A stretch of DNA of 64,000 nt from Ischnura elegans. Its lineage: Eukaryota; Arthropoda; Insecta; Odonata; Coenagrionidae. The position numbers and the translations under genes were made by a program. A model generated the notes under the pieces. The model saw nothing but the letters and a program-made list of their open reading frames with translations, had not been told where the DNA came from and did not search any database. Below are positions 35,366-48,600 of the stretch, piece by piece (positions within the stretch are counted from its first letter, which is position 1; every line of letters begins with the position of its first letter). The DNA lies in the NCBI RefSeq assembly GCF_921293095.1, contig NC_060254.1, forward strand, positions 62,852,069 through 62,916,068. The letters are read 5' to 3'.

Positions 35366-36030
35366 GAAGTTTTGGCATGAATGGTACTATCTCTCTCATA
35401 TACAATGCAAGTGATGCCTATTGTCTCTTAATGTTGCTTCGGAGGTGTGCTGTGATGTGCACGTATGTCTTGTGAACCGGTGGAACTAGTTGGAATCTGT
35501 GTAGATTGGGTTAGTTTGTTTTGGGGTGGTTAAAAAAGAAGAGATTTTAAACTTACATCACTTACTGTGAGGTTTTATCTGTGATTTTTATTGAATATTT
35601 TTTTTTTACATTCCGTCTGTATTTTATTCAAATGTATATAGAGCAGAAGGTTCAGGACCAATTCATCATTGGGTTTAGGAATCTGTTAAATTAACTGTTT
35701 GAAAAGTTAAAAAAAATTAACTTGCTTGCAGTACCTGTAATATTTTAAAAATGGAATAGTGTCGAGCATCACAAAATTTGGTACTAATCTATGTACAAGC
35801 TGGTAGTGCTAATAGAATATGTTATTCTAATCTACCTCTTCATGAAGTATTATTTTCTTCCCTCAGATTTTCATGCTATAGTTCTCAGTTATGGACATGC
35901 TGATTCTGAATTCTATGGGTAATTTTTTTATAAATTAAAAAAACAAGACAAAATATCAAATTAATTTATTTATGCATGTAGATGCATATCATCATAAATT
36001 TATTTGTAACTTCATTTTATTTGCTTCAAT

Positions 36031-36278
36031 CGCTATCTCCACTGCACAAACACTCAACAATCGCCCACCAAATTTAATCCGCTTACCTAGGAGCCCAACG
36101 ATAAGAAAGTACTCAGCTAGCGGTAGCCTGGTCATAAACGCTCCAATTCTCCAAGCTTCGTAGGTGAGTGTTCACGCTCCGGCTACTGCCAGCTGAGTGC
36201 ATTCGTATTGTTGTGCTCCCAGATGAGCGGATTTGATTTGGTGGGTGATTGTTGAGCATTTGTACAGTGGAGGTATCG
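36031..36278. repeat. long inverted repeat in PAL 3' UTR
   Basis: Left arm CGCTATCTCCACTGCACAAA... and right arm ...TTTGTACAGTGGAGGTATCG pair over roughly 100 bp each. Inner parts also pair (CTCAGCTAGCGGTAGCC with GGCTACTGCCAGCTGAG). The loop is about 50 bp. Probably a foldback MITE. Confidence 0.82.
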
Positions 36279-37179
36279 AAATATTATTCTAAAATATGTT
36301 TGAACTGTGTCTTTGTCCAATTTCTTTGTATAATATTTTATTCTTTTTTTTAAATAGTGCAATACTCACAATTTACTGCGTTGAAGATGCAGATTTTAGA
36401 ATCATCATATTGTTCCTTTGTAACTGTAAGTTATTCATGATATAACCAAATTTCCATTTCATTTCATTTACGCGAGTATTTTCAGTTGATGAACTGTAAT
36501 CTTAAAAGAGATACCCCATGTACTGTCATGAATATTGCTGCTACTGTATGTACATGTCTGAGTATAAGATCCCCGTTTTTACTTAATTTCTTTATATATC
36601 AAGTACAAGTGGAACTATTTTGGAGTGTAATCGAGTTCCTGATAGATGATCACCGTTTGCATCCAACATCACTGAGGATGATTGATTTGTATGTGTATGT
36701 TGTGAAGGTGGAAATTCAATGAGAAATATTATTTATTTGACTCAAATATTTGCTGAAAGAGTTGTTGATTTTATCATGATATCATCCATCAGATTTTTAC
36801 ATGTCTGTATAGTTACATTTGTGCATTGAATGGGGTTGGAATGGTTGCTAAGAAGACCCTTGGCCATTGTTCTATTTGGTGATTACATTTATTTAAGAAT
36901 GGAGAGGAAAAGTGGAGAAAGAAATATATTAAGATAGGGGCTTTATCTGGACAAATATGGTATTGGGATGTCCACCATTGTTCCTGGGATTTTGTTTGGG
37001 GATGCACTTTGATTTTCATTTTCGTTGTCCAATCAATTTTAAAGACTAAAATCATGTATGAACTAGATAAAAAAGTTCTGGCAAACTGCTGCTAGAATTG
37101 CTGTAATATTAATAGCAGAAGCAGGTATGTTTCTTTTGTTTTAATTGTAACTTTCAACATTGTGTGTTACATATTTTGA

Positions 37180-37185
37180 AATAAA
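37180..37185 (+). terminator. candidate PAL polyadenylation signal
   Basis: AATAAA in TTTTGAAATAAAGAGTTTT, 1.8 kb after the PAL stop codon and the last good signal before the convergent hexosaminidase gene. Confidence 0.5.
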
Positions 37186-37697
37186 GAGTTTTACTATTTG
37201 AAAAATAGGAAGCATTAATTTTTTATTCCCTTGGAAACTCCAATATATTTGAAGTTAAGTGATATTTTTTTCCCTGACTTTGATACGTGTTTTCTCATTC
37301 TCAGTACATATTGTATTGTCTCCTGCATACTTCTATAAAGTCTATGCTAGCAGTTATCTTGTTCATTAATATTGATTTTCTTTCTAATTTTTTCTTTTCA
37401 TGTTATTTGTGGATAGTTACTTAGGCCATCTAGCCTTTGTATTTACCTGGTCCCATCCATTCTAATTGGTTCTGTGAAGTTCTCACAGAATTTTCTTTGC
37501 AAAGTTGCCCAAAATCTTACTTAAAATCTGGCTTAGTGGTAATTTTCTATGTTTCGCTAATGTAATATCTTTATTCATGAATGAGGATTCATGGGAGCCA
37601 ATTTCTTCCCATATTATATCTGATTGTATTCCTGGAGGCTGTGAATGGAAGGGCCACTTTAACCATACATTTTTTTATAATTTCATTATTCATTCGG

Positions 37698-37926
37698 CTA
37701 GTAGCGTAACTAGGAATATGCCTTGGGGGGGATGGGATGGCGATTCCTCCCCCCGGGAAAAATCTGGTAACTTTTTTTTAAAATGACATGCCTGGAAGTA
37801 CATTTTACACCATTTTGGCATTAAAAATGTAACTTTAAGCAGATGTAGTTATTAAATGTCAAAAATAGACAATAGTTTTAAATACTTTTTTTATTTCTCC
37901 GAGGCTTTTGGGGCTTTATGCCACTG
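37698..37926. mobile_element. probable hAT-like MITE
   Basis: CTAGTAGCGTAACTAGG... to ...GGGCTTTATGCCACTG, with a GGGGGGGATGGG run and a CCCCCCGGG run inside, like the other members. No clear 8-bp duplication. Confidence 0.55.
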
Positions 37927-38469
37927 CAGTCAATCATTGAAACCATGCAGTTTTTTCATCTCTACATTTATTGATTATTTCAACCATGATTTTTTGCTGA
38001 TTATATCACCTTATTTTATATAGGATCAATTGAATTCTGTGTTTTGAATTCATTCCAATTAATCTTCGTAGAAATTTATGAACCTCTTCATTTAACAAAG
38101 AAAACTACATATGAGGTAAGTATTATTAGTGGGGTAACCTGCTCTTTGAATCATGATTCGTATGTATTTTTTTAAACAATTTAATACACATTCAATTAGG
38201 AAATGGAGGGAGCTTTTACCTCTAATACTGAACTAGAACCAAAACTAACAGACAGTAAGGAAATGTATAACATATCTGTGCCGATACAGATAATTTTGGC
38301 CCAGTATAGAACCAGAGAGGTCAAGTCAGGGATGGGAAATTAGGTATAGGAGGCTGAATCAAGGCTTTCATAAAAGTATAGCTGAAAGTGAACTGAAAAT
38401 TCATTTCAATTGCTATGAGAAAAGTTGCCTTGGACATCAGGCACCATAGACCTCAGTAAAATTTCCATC

Positions 38470-38600
38470 GGTATTAAGGAACCTGGATAGCATAAAGGTA
38501 TGCTCTCTGCACTGTGCCCTGGAAAGCCAAAGACCCTTGGCTTGATTCTTTGCCATGGGTAATATTTCCTTTTAGCTATTAATTTGAATTTCACCACCAT
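38470..38600 (+). repeat. tRNA-derived SINE relic
   Basis: TTAAGGAACCTGGATAGCAT then AAAGCCAAAGACCCTTGGC, B-box-like GGCTTGATTCT (38539-38549), then TGGGTAATATTTCC. Order and wording match the relics at 31015 and 38750. Confidence 0.5.
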
Positions 38601-38749
38601 TCTCCCGATAGGTTGGAAATTGATCACATTTAATGCCAAGCTTGGCACTAGTATGAGGAACGCTTTGATGTCTCTTCTCTATTGCTCTGATTTCATTGTT
38701 TTTACACTAGGACATAATGCCTCTATGAACCAGGGTCAAGTGTGATGGG

Positions 38750-38850
38750 AATTATGAACCTTGGTGGTGTTGTTCTATACACATTGTCCTAATGCCATAG
38801 ATCTGTGGTTTGATTCCCAGTGCTGGGAAATATTTTTCCTTGACATTCTA
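38750..38850 (+). repeat. tRNA-derived SINE relic
   Basis: GAACCTTGGTGGTGTTGTTC, then B-box GGTTTGATTCC (38807-38817), then GGGAAATATTTTTCCTTGAC. It is the best-preserved B-box of the three related copies. Confidence 0.5.
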
Positions 38851-39010
38851 TATTACTATCACATAGTAGGTGTAGACTTCATTATATTTAGGAATTGTTG
38901 GAGGGATGGTACATCTTATGCATAAAAATCTATCCTAAATATTAGGGGTTTTCAATTTATTGAAATGTTGTTGTTAAGTAATACGTATTTTTAAATGGCT
39001 TTCCACCAGT

Positions 39011-39016
39011 TTTATT
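39011..39016 (-). terminator. candidate hexosaminidase polyadenylation signal
   Basis: TTTATT on the plus strand (AATAAA on minus), about 245 bp beyond the hexosaminidase stop codon. Another minus-strand AATAAA lies near 38957. Confidence 0.45.
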
Positions 39017-39258
39017 GTGTTTGTAATAGTTTAGTACAAAAATAATCCCTACTTCTTTCACTTGTTCATTCAATGTGAAAAACTTTAACATAATAATACC
39101 TTTGAAAAAATTATTAACCACTTAACATCGGACATATGGATAGCATTTCAGAATTAACTTACATACATTGTTGGACATTCATGTAGCTGAAGCAATCCAT
39201 GCAGCTGCCAAGTGAAATTATATGCTGGATGGTGTTATATGATACATGGAAATGGATG

Positions 39259-39690
39259 TTACCACCTTTCGCCTGGGCAAAATCCTGCTCCATTTGGAGG
39301 CTGTGCCTGAATTCCTCTCTGGACTAGACGACATCTGTGTTCTTCCAACCTTGCTGATACCTCATCCATATCATAGTTATCTAAATTGGATGACCTATAC
39401 CAGGGTAGAGGATGGCTTCTTGATGTCTTCTTGCTGAAAGCTGCTGGAGAGGACCAGAGCTTTTCTGCTGCCGCACAAGCCCTCGGCCAGACTCTTGATT
39501 CGAGGTTGGTCCAGTCCACTACCTCTCCCCACATGCATGCCTCTCCACCCATCACTAACTCTTTCTGCTCAGGGGTACCAGGGAAGTTTTCTGGATCGCA
39601 TGCGTAGTATTTTTTCCAATCTCCACCAGAACTTAGGGCATCCAAGTACCAGCATGAAGACAAAAGTACTCTATAACCTTTTGCTGTGAT
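39259..39690 (-). CDS. hexosaminidase last exon
   Basis: Acceptor [46 protein letters not shown] and [20 protein letters not shown] are family-typical. About 24 residues (from [17 protein letters not shown]) between the tryptophan of KLWSSP and LEEHRC are extra relative to the human enzymes. TAA at 39261-39259 on minus. Confidence 0.93.
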   Translation of the reverse strand: MTAKGYRVLLSSCWYLDALSSGGDWKKYYACDPENFPGTPEQKELVMGGEACMWGEVVDWTNLESRVWPRACAAAEKLWSSPAAFSKKTSRSHPLPWYRSSNLDNYDMDEVSARLEEHRCRLVQRGIQAQPPNGAGFCPGERW

Positions 39691-42600
39691 CTGGAAAAAT
39701 CGTTATACACAGTTGAAATTTGTATTGCAGCTTGGACTTTGGGGAGCACTGAAATATTTCATTAGTGAAGACTAATGGTTCTTTTTTCCTCTTTTGGTCC
39801 GTTATACTGTTTAAAGACATAGTTTCTTGAAAGAAATTCACAGGTAATTTGAATATTTTCTCCTAAACAATACATTGCTGGGGTTAAGGTGTTTGTTATC
39901 TCTCTAAAAAAAACCTGTATTCTTAACTCTGAGAAAATGAAGTTTTTAGCATAATGTGAAAGTTGCCATATGATATGCAGGATATGATACGTAAGGCTTA
40001 CACAATATATAATTGAACCTTTGGAGACCTTCAAGTGTTATGTAAGCACCCCTTGGTTGAGTGGGAAGGGCTTTTGAGTTTCTGTACTTGTCCTATCAAG
40101 TGAGAGGGGGTGGGGTCATGGCATTGCTTGCACAAGAGAGGAAAGTCTTACTGGCTAGTAAAGAAAGGAGGACTCCTCGAGTTTATTGATAAGAGATATT
40201 AGGCTAGTGCTCATTGGCTTTTATTGATTTGGTCAAATTTCCTCCCCACTGCTTACATTATAACATTTTGGACAATTTTCCTGGAGAGGTAGGAGAATGC
40301 CATTCCATATGAAGTTAAGCACTGTTCCCCCTTCAGATTTACTTATATGTATGTAGCCGTGAACATTATATTACTCTTATTTAAAAATTAAGTATCGCGA
40401 CCATGCATAGCGGGAGTGAAACTCTTTTTACTTGATTATTTTATTATGTTAAATCACTCATTCATTGAAAATTTTATTATTAATCATTAAAAAAATTATA
40501 ATTTTGGTTTCCTTGTTAAAAGGCTAATTAAAAATTTAAAAAAGTTAAATAAGCAGGTAGGGGGTTGGAAGGGTAATCCAAATGCTTATTTTTGTGGCCA
40601 ATGGCCAATAATGTGCTTCAGTTATACTTTAATTCTTTCTATGATGGTCATTCTTATTGTTAATGCTGTGACCAATAGGCTTAATTTCATTTGATTTTAC
40701 CTGTTAGTACATCATCAACTTGATGTACTTAACCTATTCCCTTCCATGGATATTTAGACAAATTCACCCATTACACCAAAGTGTTTTTTCCTTTCGCTTT
40801 CATAGTTTGATCATTTTCACTTGAGTTTTCCTGTGCATTTGGCTATGTGCGCAGTGTCGGTCGCATCATATTTGCAGCACCAAAGTAGCTGTGACCAATG
40901 GCGTGCTGTGTCAAGCCAAAAAAGTGACTCATTCTTCAATTATTATGATCGAAACAGCAGTGAACATGCTAATTATTTTTATTTTGATGGGCTCCATTAT
41001 CTTAAGGCATAGAAGTTTCCCACAGAAAAATCTCAATATAATGTGATGATATCTCTTAATTTTCAACAGTTACCACGTATGACATGATTTTGAGTAATTG
41101 TAATCCTTGGGCATCATTATGATATCACATTGAAGTATGCCTTTGTTCGGGTTTTTGCCATTTTTAAATTCATAATAAATAAATATTAGAGTCTTACCTG
41201 AGACATTTCATTCTGAGATCCATTAGGAATCCAAACTTGGACTACAGTATCTGGTGGGACTCTCACACCATTGTCAAAAACTTCTTGCCAAACTATGTCG
41301 CTAATATTCAGAGTCTTGACCATGTCCACCAATTTTTGGATGTAGTATTCCTCAAGGCCAGCATAATCACCTGTCAAGTTGTTGTTGGCCATGAAGTCAT
41401 TTATATCAGGGTTGCTTTTCCTGTAATTGGTGAAGTGAATTGTTTATATTTTTGCTCTACTTAAATTAGTTGGACTTCTCAATTTGAATCACTAGGAATG
41501 ACTCAACTCATGCAACATATTATCTGCTACTTTACATGCCAGTCATTACGGGTTTAGAATATTCAAATATAAAGAAAATATTCCTGAGTAGCGAATTAGT
41601 AAATGTACATGTATTAGGTACTCATTGGTAAGCATCCTCAATATTACTAAAAATTTTTGTCTGTCTTATTCGTGAACAAAATGCATTTTTAACTTAGCAA
41701 CATTTACATGCACCGTTACTATTTAAACTGATCCCTCATGAAAAATAACAGAGATTCAACATATGATGGAATTCTTTAAACCTGTGGCGTAGCCAGAAAT
41801 TTCATTCGGGGGGGTCCAACACAGGGTGGAAAATTTATGAAAAACAGGATACTATGTAGAGGGTTTAAACTAATTTTAACACGTTTAATAATCGAAAAAA
41901 CTTCATTTGGCAAAAAAATCTTTCATAAATCCATGGCTTTTCAATATTTTGTTTTCTTTTATGAAGCAAAGTAACTGTGTTTTTATATTTCGGGAGGGGG
42001 GTACTAGGGGTTAGGGGTCCTGACCCCTAGTGCCCCCCCTCGCTACTCCACTGCTTTAAACGATAGGTTCTCTTGAATGGATTAATATAGAAAAGCAAGG
42101 GTGTACTGTATAAGAAAATGACTATGCACTTGACTAAGTGTATTACTAAGATTCCTGAATGAAAGTTGACTGTGCGGTAATTTAGTGTAATGCCTATCAC
42201 CGAGCCTGTATCGGAAAATTTTGTAGTGCCCTACAGAAGTATTTCATTCTCAATGTAGCAGTATACTAGTTATTGGAGTCGGGGACGGTCTGGCCAGGTC
42301 GGCTTGTCGGCAATCGCTGAGGTCCTCGAGCTTAGGGGCCCCCACAACGCTCATGTCTATCTTGAAGTGTGTATGAAAGGTATAATAAAGATGACTAAAA
42401 GATTTTTTGCTATTATAAAATTCTACGTTTTTAATAGTTGTTTTATTTACAGCATACTCATTGTCAGGCAAAAATATGTATCATATAAGAAAATAAATAA
42501 AATTAGAAGTGTCTTACGATAAAAGAGAGCCTATTGCTCTTCGAAATGGTTGTTTGGAAAGGTTATTTTAGATTTCAGTGCATTAATAAGGAACAAATTC

Positions 42601-45600
42601 ACTAACTAGATAATATGTATTATAATACATTTCTAAATTTTTTAATCTGTGAAATTCTTACTTTTCACAGTACATATTTTTCTCGCAAAATTTCTATTTT
42701 TTATTAACTTTTATCCAGCTTTTAAGAGCTAGAATAGCGTCAAAATCAATTTCTGGGCATGGAATATCCTTAAATTTTCCGAGGAAGACCCCCGAACCCC
42801 CAGGTAAAGAGGGCCCATCATGAGCCACAGCCGAGGGCCCCCAATCACCCCAGACCACCCCTGGCACCGAAGCCCTTCACCACCCTCCCCATCCCACTGT
42901 GCCATCTGCTCTTCATACATTTCCCCACCCCCCAACTTAGTCTCCTCTTGCTTTACTCCAAAACCCTCAAATGCCTTCTATATTTCTGAATCACACATTC
43001 TCAAGCGCTTTTCGCTTGCACAGCATTTTTCTTTCACCCATTCCTAACCCCTTCCCTTATTTCCCCTTTCCAGTTGCACATTCTCACTTTTCATGGTAGA
43101 ATGGCAGCATGTTTTCCATTTGTTGAACTCCCAAACTCCTCTGCCTGCTTCTAGACTGCCCCTGTTTGGAGTGCTCTGCTTTCCTTGGAAGGTTTTGTGT
43201 ATTTTACTGGGTTTGTGTCATTGAGTTAGGAAGAAATAAAAATTGTAATCAAAAGTATAACCTGAGCAGCCTTGAGGCTCCTCTATGATACCAAAGTGTC
43301 AGTAATATCTATGTTTTTAAATGAGATCAACTGCAATGAAGCTCGAGTGGTTGAAAATGCTGAGAAATTTGAAATTGTATTTCCAACTTACCAACATTCA
43401 AAGCTGACCTCATCACCTCCCAGGTGAACATACTGCTCTGGAAATAATTGTTTTACTTCCTCAAAAAACTTCATAAGAAACTGGTAGTTTTCCGGTTTGC
43501 TTGGATCAATAGGCCCATAGCTGCCATCAGGAGTGAGATCTCTTGGATTACTACCTCCGTAGCAAGGTGTCAGTAATCCTTCAATCCCAAGTCCCCACGA
43601 TCTTGTATGACCTAGAGGAAATAGGTGATGAACATAAGCATCAACATTGCATGAATTATTTTTACAGCACAAGACATTCAGTTTGGGCTTTCTTCTAAGC
43701 ATTTCATTACCACTTGCTGCAAAATAAATTGCTGAATATTAATAAGGGATATTTCAAGTATAAGTGTAACAAATAGTTTCCCCATTTGGGCTCTAAAACT
43801 TTGATCATACGACTCTTAATTTACAAGTCATCAATGTATAAATAAATAACTTATCTTCAAATATGAAAGACTCATAAAGTGAATAAAAATTTTTATTAGC
43901 ATGTAATAACTTTGAGTCAGAGCCAATATTTTTTTGTAAATTCTGAATAAAGTTGGAGGTTGGGCAAGAAACATTATATGTAGTCTTTTCCCCAGCAACA
44001 TGGCTGGCAGAATCACATACCTGGAGTATCAAATTCTGGAATGACTCTTATTCCTCTTAGTCTTGCATGCTCAATGATCTTTCTAATGTTCTCTCTGGAG
44101 TATATGTGGGTTGTAGGGTGATATGCTCCTTTGTTGCTGCAAAAGTTAAAGTTAAGTCTTTTGGTGAAGAGTGATATTTTCTTGCTGATGAATTCATGAA
44201 TAGATTGCATATTATGAAATCAAATAAGAAATTTCAAATTTCACCTCAAGAACAAATGAACACATGATTAGCGATCTGTAACGTCATGACTTTAACAGTC
44301 CAGTGAGTGGGGAATACAATAACTGACACACTTGAATACCATTCACACGATCTATCCTGCCCTGTCTACTAGGCTTTCATTATTTTAAATTCTTGGGGTA
44401 TTGGAAGACAGCAATGTCAGACTTCAAGGGAGAGACGAAAATGAGGGTTATTCTATAAATATGACAGGAAATATTTTACTATTTAAATAATGAAGTGCTC
44501 CATTCCAACGATTACAAATTTATGTTTCTCTTTTAAAGATCTCTTATCTCCTTTACGTCGAAGAAATTTTTTTACTCTTCTTCCTGCTTCTCTCTGGTTG
44601 CTTTATATGTATATTTTGTTGGAGTGATATTGATGAATTTGAGAGTGAAAATGTCAGGTGATAAAAACTAGAACTGTTAGTTTGTCAGGTCACTGACGAC
44701 TTGTTTCCTCAACGCTCGGCTACCCAAAATCATGGTCATCTCAGAGCTTACCACTTTAGTGAGTCGTTCAGGTTATTTTTCATTATGATAATGCTGATTA
44801 TGTGATTGCGGTGTTATCAACTAAATGTACGATGACGTTTATTTCTGTCCGTTGGACAAAGACCTTTGTCATAAGATATCTGTTGACTCTAGCCTTGGTC
44901 CTTTATTGAACTATTACCCATGTGGGTGCCACAAATTCCAACTTAAACTTTGGTAGGTAACTCATCACCTGACCTAGGAGAATGGAAAGTCAGGAGAGGG
45001 GGGAATTAAAGTTACGAAATTTACTTAGGTAAAGAGGGATTGATCTTCGTGAGAACACCCGTCAGCAGGGTCAGGGGCACAGCTAGGGATTAAGGCTAGG
45101 GGGGAGTTTTAGGAAGAAAACACTGGGGTGTCTGAGAATGTGGAATACCTGCCATGGTAAGGGGGGGTGCGGGGACCCTCCCCTAGAAAAATTTTCATAT
45201 AGGTAAATGGTTCAAAATGGTGAGTTTTGCGGCCTTCCAAGGGATATTTTATTAATATTTACACTATTCTATAAGTAATATTAACCCAATTAAGTGAAAT
45301 GGATTAAACTTTAAAAAATTATGTGAGCTCTGGAGGGGGGTGTTTATCCCCCAAACCCCCCCCCCCCTCGCTGCGCCACTGAGCTGGGTCGGATGAAGGG
45401 CTTTGTTTAGGGATGGGGAGGATATTTTTCACTCCTTTCAACCGCTCCTTGGTGGTATGCAATGTCTCTCAAGGCCGTATTACACGGGGCACATCATTGC
45501 GCAATCTGACGTATGTAGGAAGGCGCAGTCAAAATTGCGTCGCGTAAAGCGGAAGATTGCTAGAGCGCATGCGAGGTGGGACCACTACTCTAATTCCGAG

Positions 45601-48600
45601 CTCGCATTCCCGGTATTTCAAAAATATTGTCTGTGCTAACCTGCCCAATAACATGCAGTGTAAAACGGCCTTAGGAAATAATGCGACTGCCTATGGACAA
45701 GTAGCTTTTCACATATTCTCCAATTAAACTTGAAAATTGTTTGCTGTGCTGGTTGGAAAATAGCTTTCATTGGAGAACCTCCATGATGATCATCTTTCTT
45801 ATTTTTCCAATAATCACGGAAGGAACAATCGCTACCCTCTGCCACTCTCCTTATATTCCGCCACCACCCGTCAGTGCACATGTGCACAAATTTCGAAAAT
45901 TCCACTGAGGAAATTTCTTTTACTTGCCCTAGAGTGAACCAGGGTCCCCCAATTCGCGCCGAGTGATAGAGAAAGGAGCGTAGTGAAAGTTATAGTATCA
46001 ATATATTTAACTTAATTACTACGTCCGTCTCAAAACTCGTCCGACCTTATACGGGCAAGTGATTTCATGCCGAATACGTGCTATACATCCATTGTGTCGG
46101 CTAATCCATTCGTTTTTTTTTTCAGTGTTTCAGTTTACTGTGATATATTTCAAAAAGCACAATCGTGAAGATAAACGAGTTTATTTCGCAATGCCCGTAT
46201 TAGCTTGACCAAAAATTATCATGCATTCAAATTTTACCACCTGTATATCCCATTCTGTTCGTTTTTCCATTCAAGAAGAATATAAAAGGGGTAGGTTGTA
46301 GGACATTTATGAATGGGGAAATTTTTTTATTAATGAATACATTCAATTGAGTTAGCCTTTTTATTTTTAGGGGTGGTTTTATTGCTTTTTGCGCAATTGC
46401 TGATTGGAGATACTCATGACCCGAAAATGTGCGGAAGATTCTTGATCTTTCGCATGTCTCTATTGTAATCTCTTGACAATGAGTTGGTCTATAAACCGTA
46501 GAAAGAGCATTATGAGGTTCTAAAGCTATCTTTCGAATAATCGCTCTTAATTTCCTTCTCTCCGTTAATAGCTGATTTTATGTTATTATTTTATGGAGTG
46601 GGTTTTTTTTCGCAGAGATCATAAGATGTTGTAATCAAGTCCTACGTGTGTAACAAATATTCCGTTCGCGATGTTTAAATGATATGCCGGCATTGGCGAA
46701 AAGGTCAATGCCGGCATGACGGCTGGAAATTCCATTCTTATCCGTGATATCTAAATGGAAGGCAATTATCAATCGTTTACGAAAATTTCTAAGATATTGA
46801 ATTAAACGTCCAAAGATCCATGCTTATTTTTTTTCAATTTCGGCGAAACAAGCCACAGCAATAGTAGACTCTAGCACGGTAAAGGAAGGGTACGTGGGGG
46901 GTATCGTTGCCAATTATCTTGTCTAAGCAAAGTTACGTACGGTCAGTAACTCATAAAGAGAGTAACGTTAGGATGGTGTCCAGCCTTATGTGACAATGTC
47001 GCCAGGGTCGGCAGGGGGGTGGAGTGGTGAATAGTCCCAGCTATTGACCCTAAGGTTCGCAGGGCCCCATCCCACTCTTTTGAAGATTTCATCAGACATA
47101 TTTCGCCGTAGCGACTTTACAGTGTACATTATAATTTTTACTTTTTTTTAAATTCTAAAATAGATCAAATGTAGTTGTTAGAAACTTCTGTGTTTTCAAA
47201 TATGTGCCGTTTCCCATGACGATACCGTAATGTACACACTTACATACGAATTATTTATCCAGTCAACTGCGCGGAAAAAGGTGGATTTTAGCGCATGGAA
47301 TACATTCCTCTCCCAACAGTTTATGCACTCAAATTTTGGGGTTATTTTCATACAGTTTTGTGCTACTCAATCTCTTATATTAGTAACACTTCAGATATCT
47401 CGAGTTCAGGTCGTAGACCTTTTATCATTAAATGCGACCCAAACTCGAAATATCTGATGTGTTTTTATACTATCAAATATCATTCGCTCTCTATATAACG
47501 TGACGTCTAGCCAGCCAAGTGATATAATGTAGGAATGTATGCTTTAACTACAGTTCTATATGCTACACTTACCTGAGTTCTGGAAAAGCTGCACTCTGGT
47601 AAGGGAAGGATTGATCATCCACTATATGCCAATGGAAAACATTAAGCTTCGATGCTTCCATAGCATCAAGTGTTCGAAGAATGGATCGGACTGGCAAGTA
47701 ATGTCGGGATGTATCTAGTAGCAAGCCTCTGTGTTTGTACCGAGGCGAATCTTGTGTTTCGGACACTTTCACAGTGAGCTGTTGAGTGGAGAACACATGT
47801 ATATGAACATCAGAACAAAAAACAAAAATATCATACAAGAATCGTCATTGTTAGGTATATTTATTTATCAGTCTATGATATTTTTGTCTAATCTCCTTCC
47901 TAATTTCATATTTATTATTGTCTAATGGTATTCTTAATGCGAGTTAAATCCTCCAAAATTACAGTGCATTACGAAGAGACGAAATATAAAAAGGGTAATT
48001 TTTTCTTTAACTGGTTGATTCCTTATTCTTGTCTTAAAAGCATTCTTCAAAGCTATATTGCCATTATTGTGGCATCTGATTTATATAAGTGATGATATAA
48101 AATTTTATCTTTCTGTTGGTCGTGCTGGATACATAGAAAATATTAACAGGTACAGAGAAAATATAATGCCTAGCTAGCATTAAAACAAACTTTTAAAAAG
48201 CACATAGTTTTCATATTATATGTAGTATTTTCCTGACGTTGGAATTAAGATTATTCCTTGGAGATTTTCACCTTTATGTTTATGTTTTATCTCATGGTGC
48301 CATGTTCTGGAAATGTCCATCTCATTTCCAATTTCCTCCACAACCGCATGTTGAACCTCCGCCCCCTATTCTCATCCTTCCTCTTTATTGTTCACGTTTC
48401 TGCGTCCAATCATTAGTTGACTCCGTATTAAAATATTTGCGAGTACGTTTAGTTATTATATCACAAATTATCCGGATCAGCACTGATGCTGAATTTTTCC
48501 TATTTTTTTGTTCCTACCCAAAATGCGAATGCTGGTATTTGAAGAGCCCGACGTTTCTTTTTCTTAAAGATTTCCTTTCGGTCATACGCTCGAGGTAATA

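Larger units (their letters stand above)
35366..37190 (+). other. PAL 3' UTR
   Basis: No coding sequence follows the stop. An AATAAA at 37180-37185 is the best poly(A) signal. The 36031-36278 inverted repeat lies inside and would fold into a long hairpin in the mRNA. Confidence 0.6.
37191..39010. other. intergenic space between convergent PAL and hexosaminidase
   Basis: Contains a probable hAT-like MITE (37698-37926) and two tRNA-like SINE relics (38470-38600, 38750-38850). No coding region seen. Confidence 0.6.
44137..47572 (-). other. hexosaminidase intron c
   Basis: 3.4 kb. Contains a hAT-like MITE (45072-45381), a TAAGGCCG MITE (45470-45672) and a perfect 12-bp-stem hairpin (46684-46717). 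Remaining sequence unassigned. Confidence 0.65.

Noticed and set aside
48239-48598. 119-codon plus-strand frame
   Set aside because: No recognisable motif and antisense inside a hexosaminidase intron; composition is typical of pyrimidine-rich non-coding DNA.
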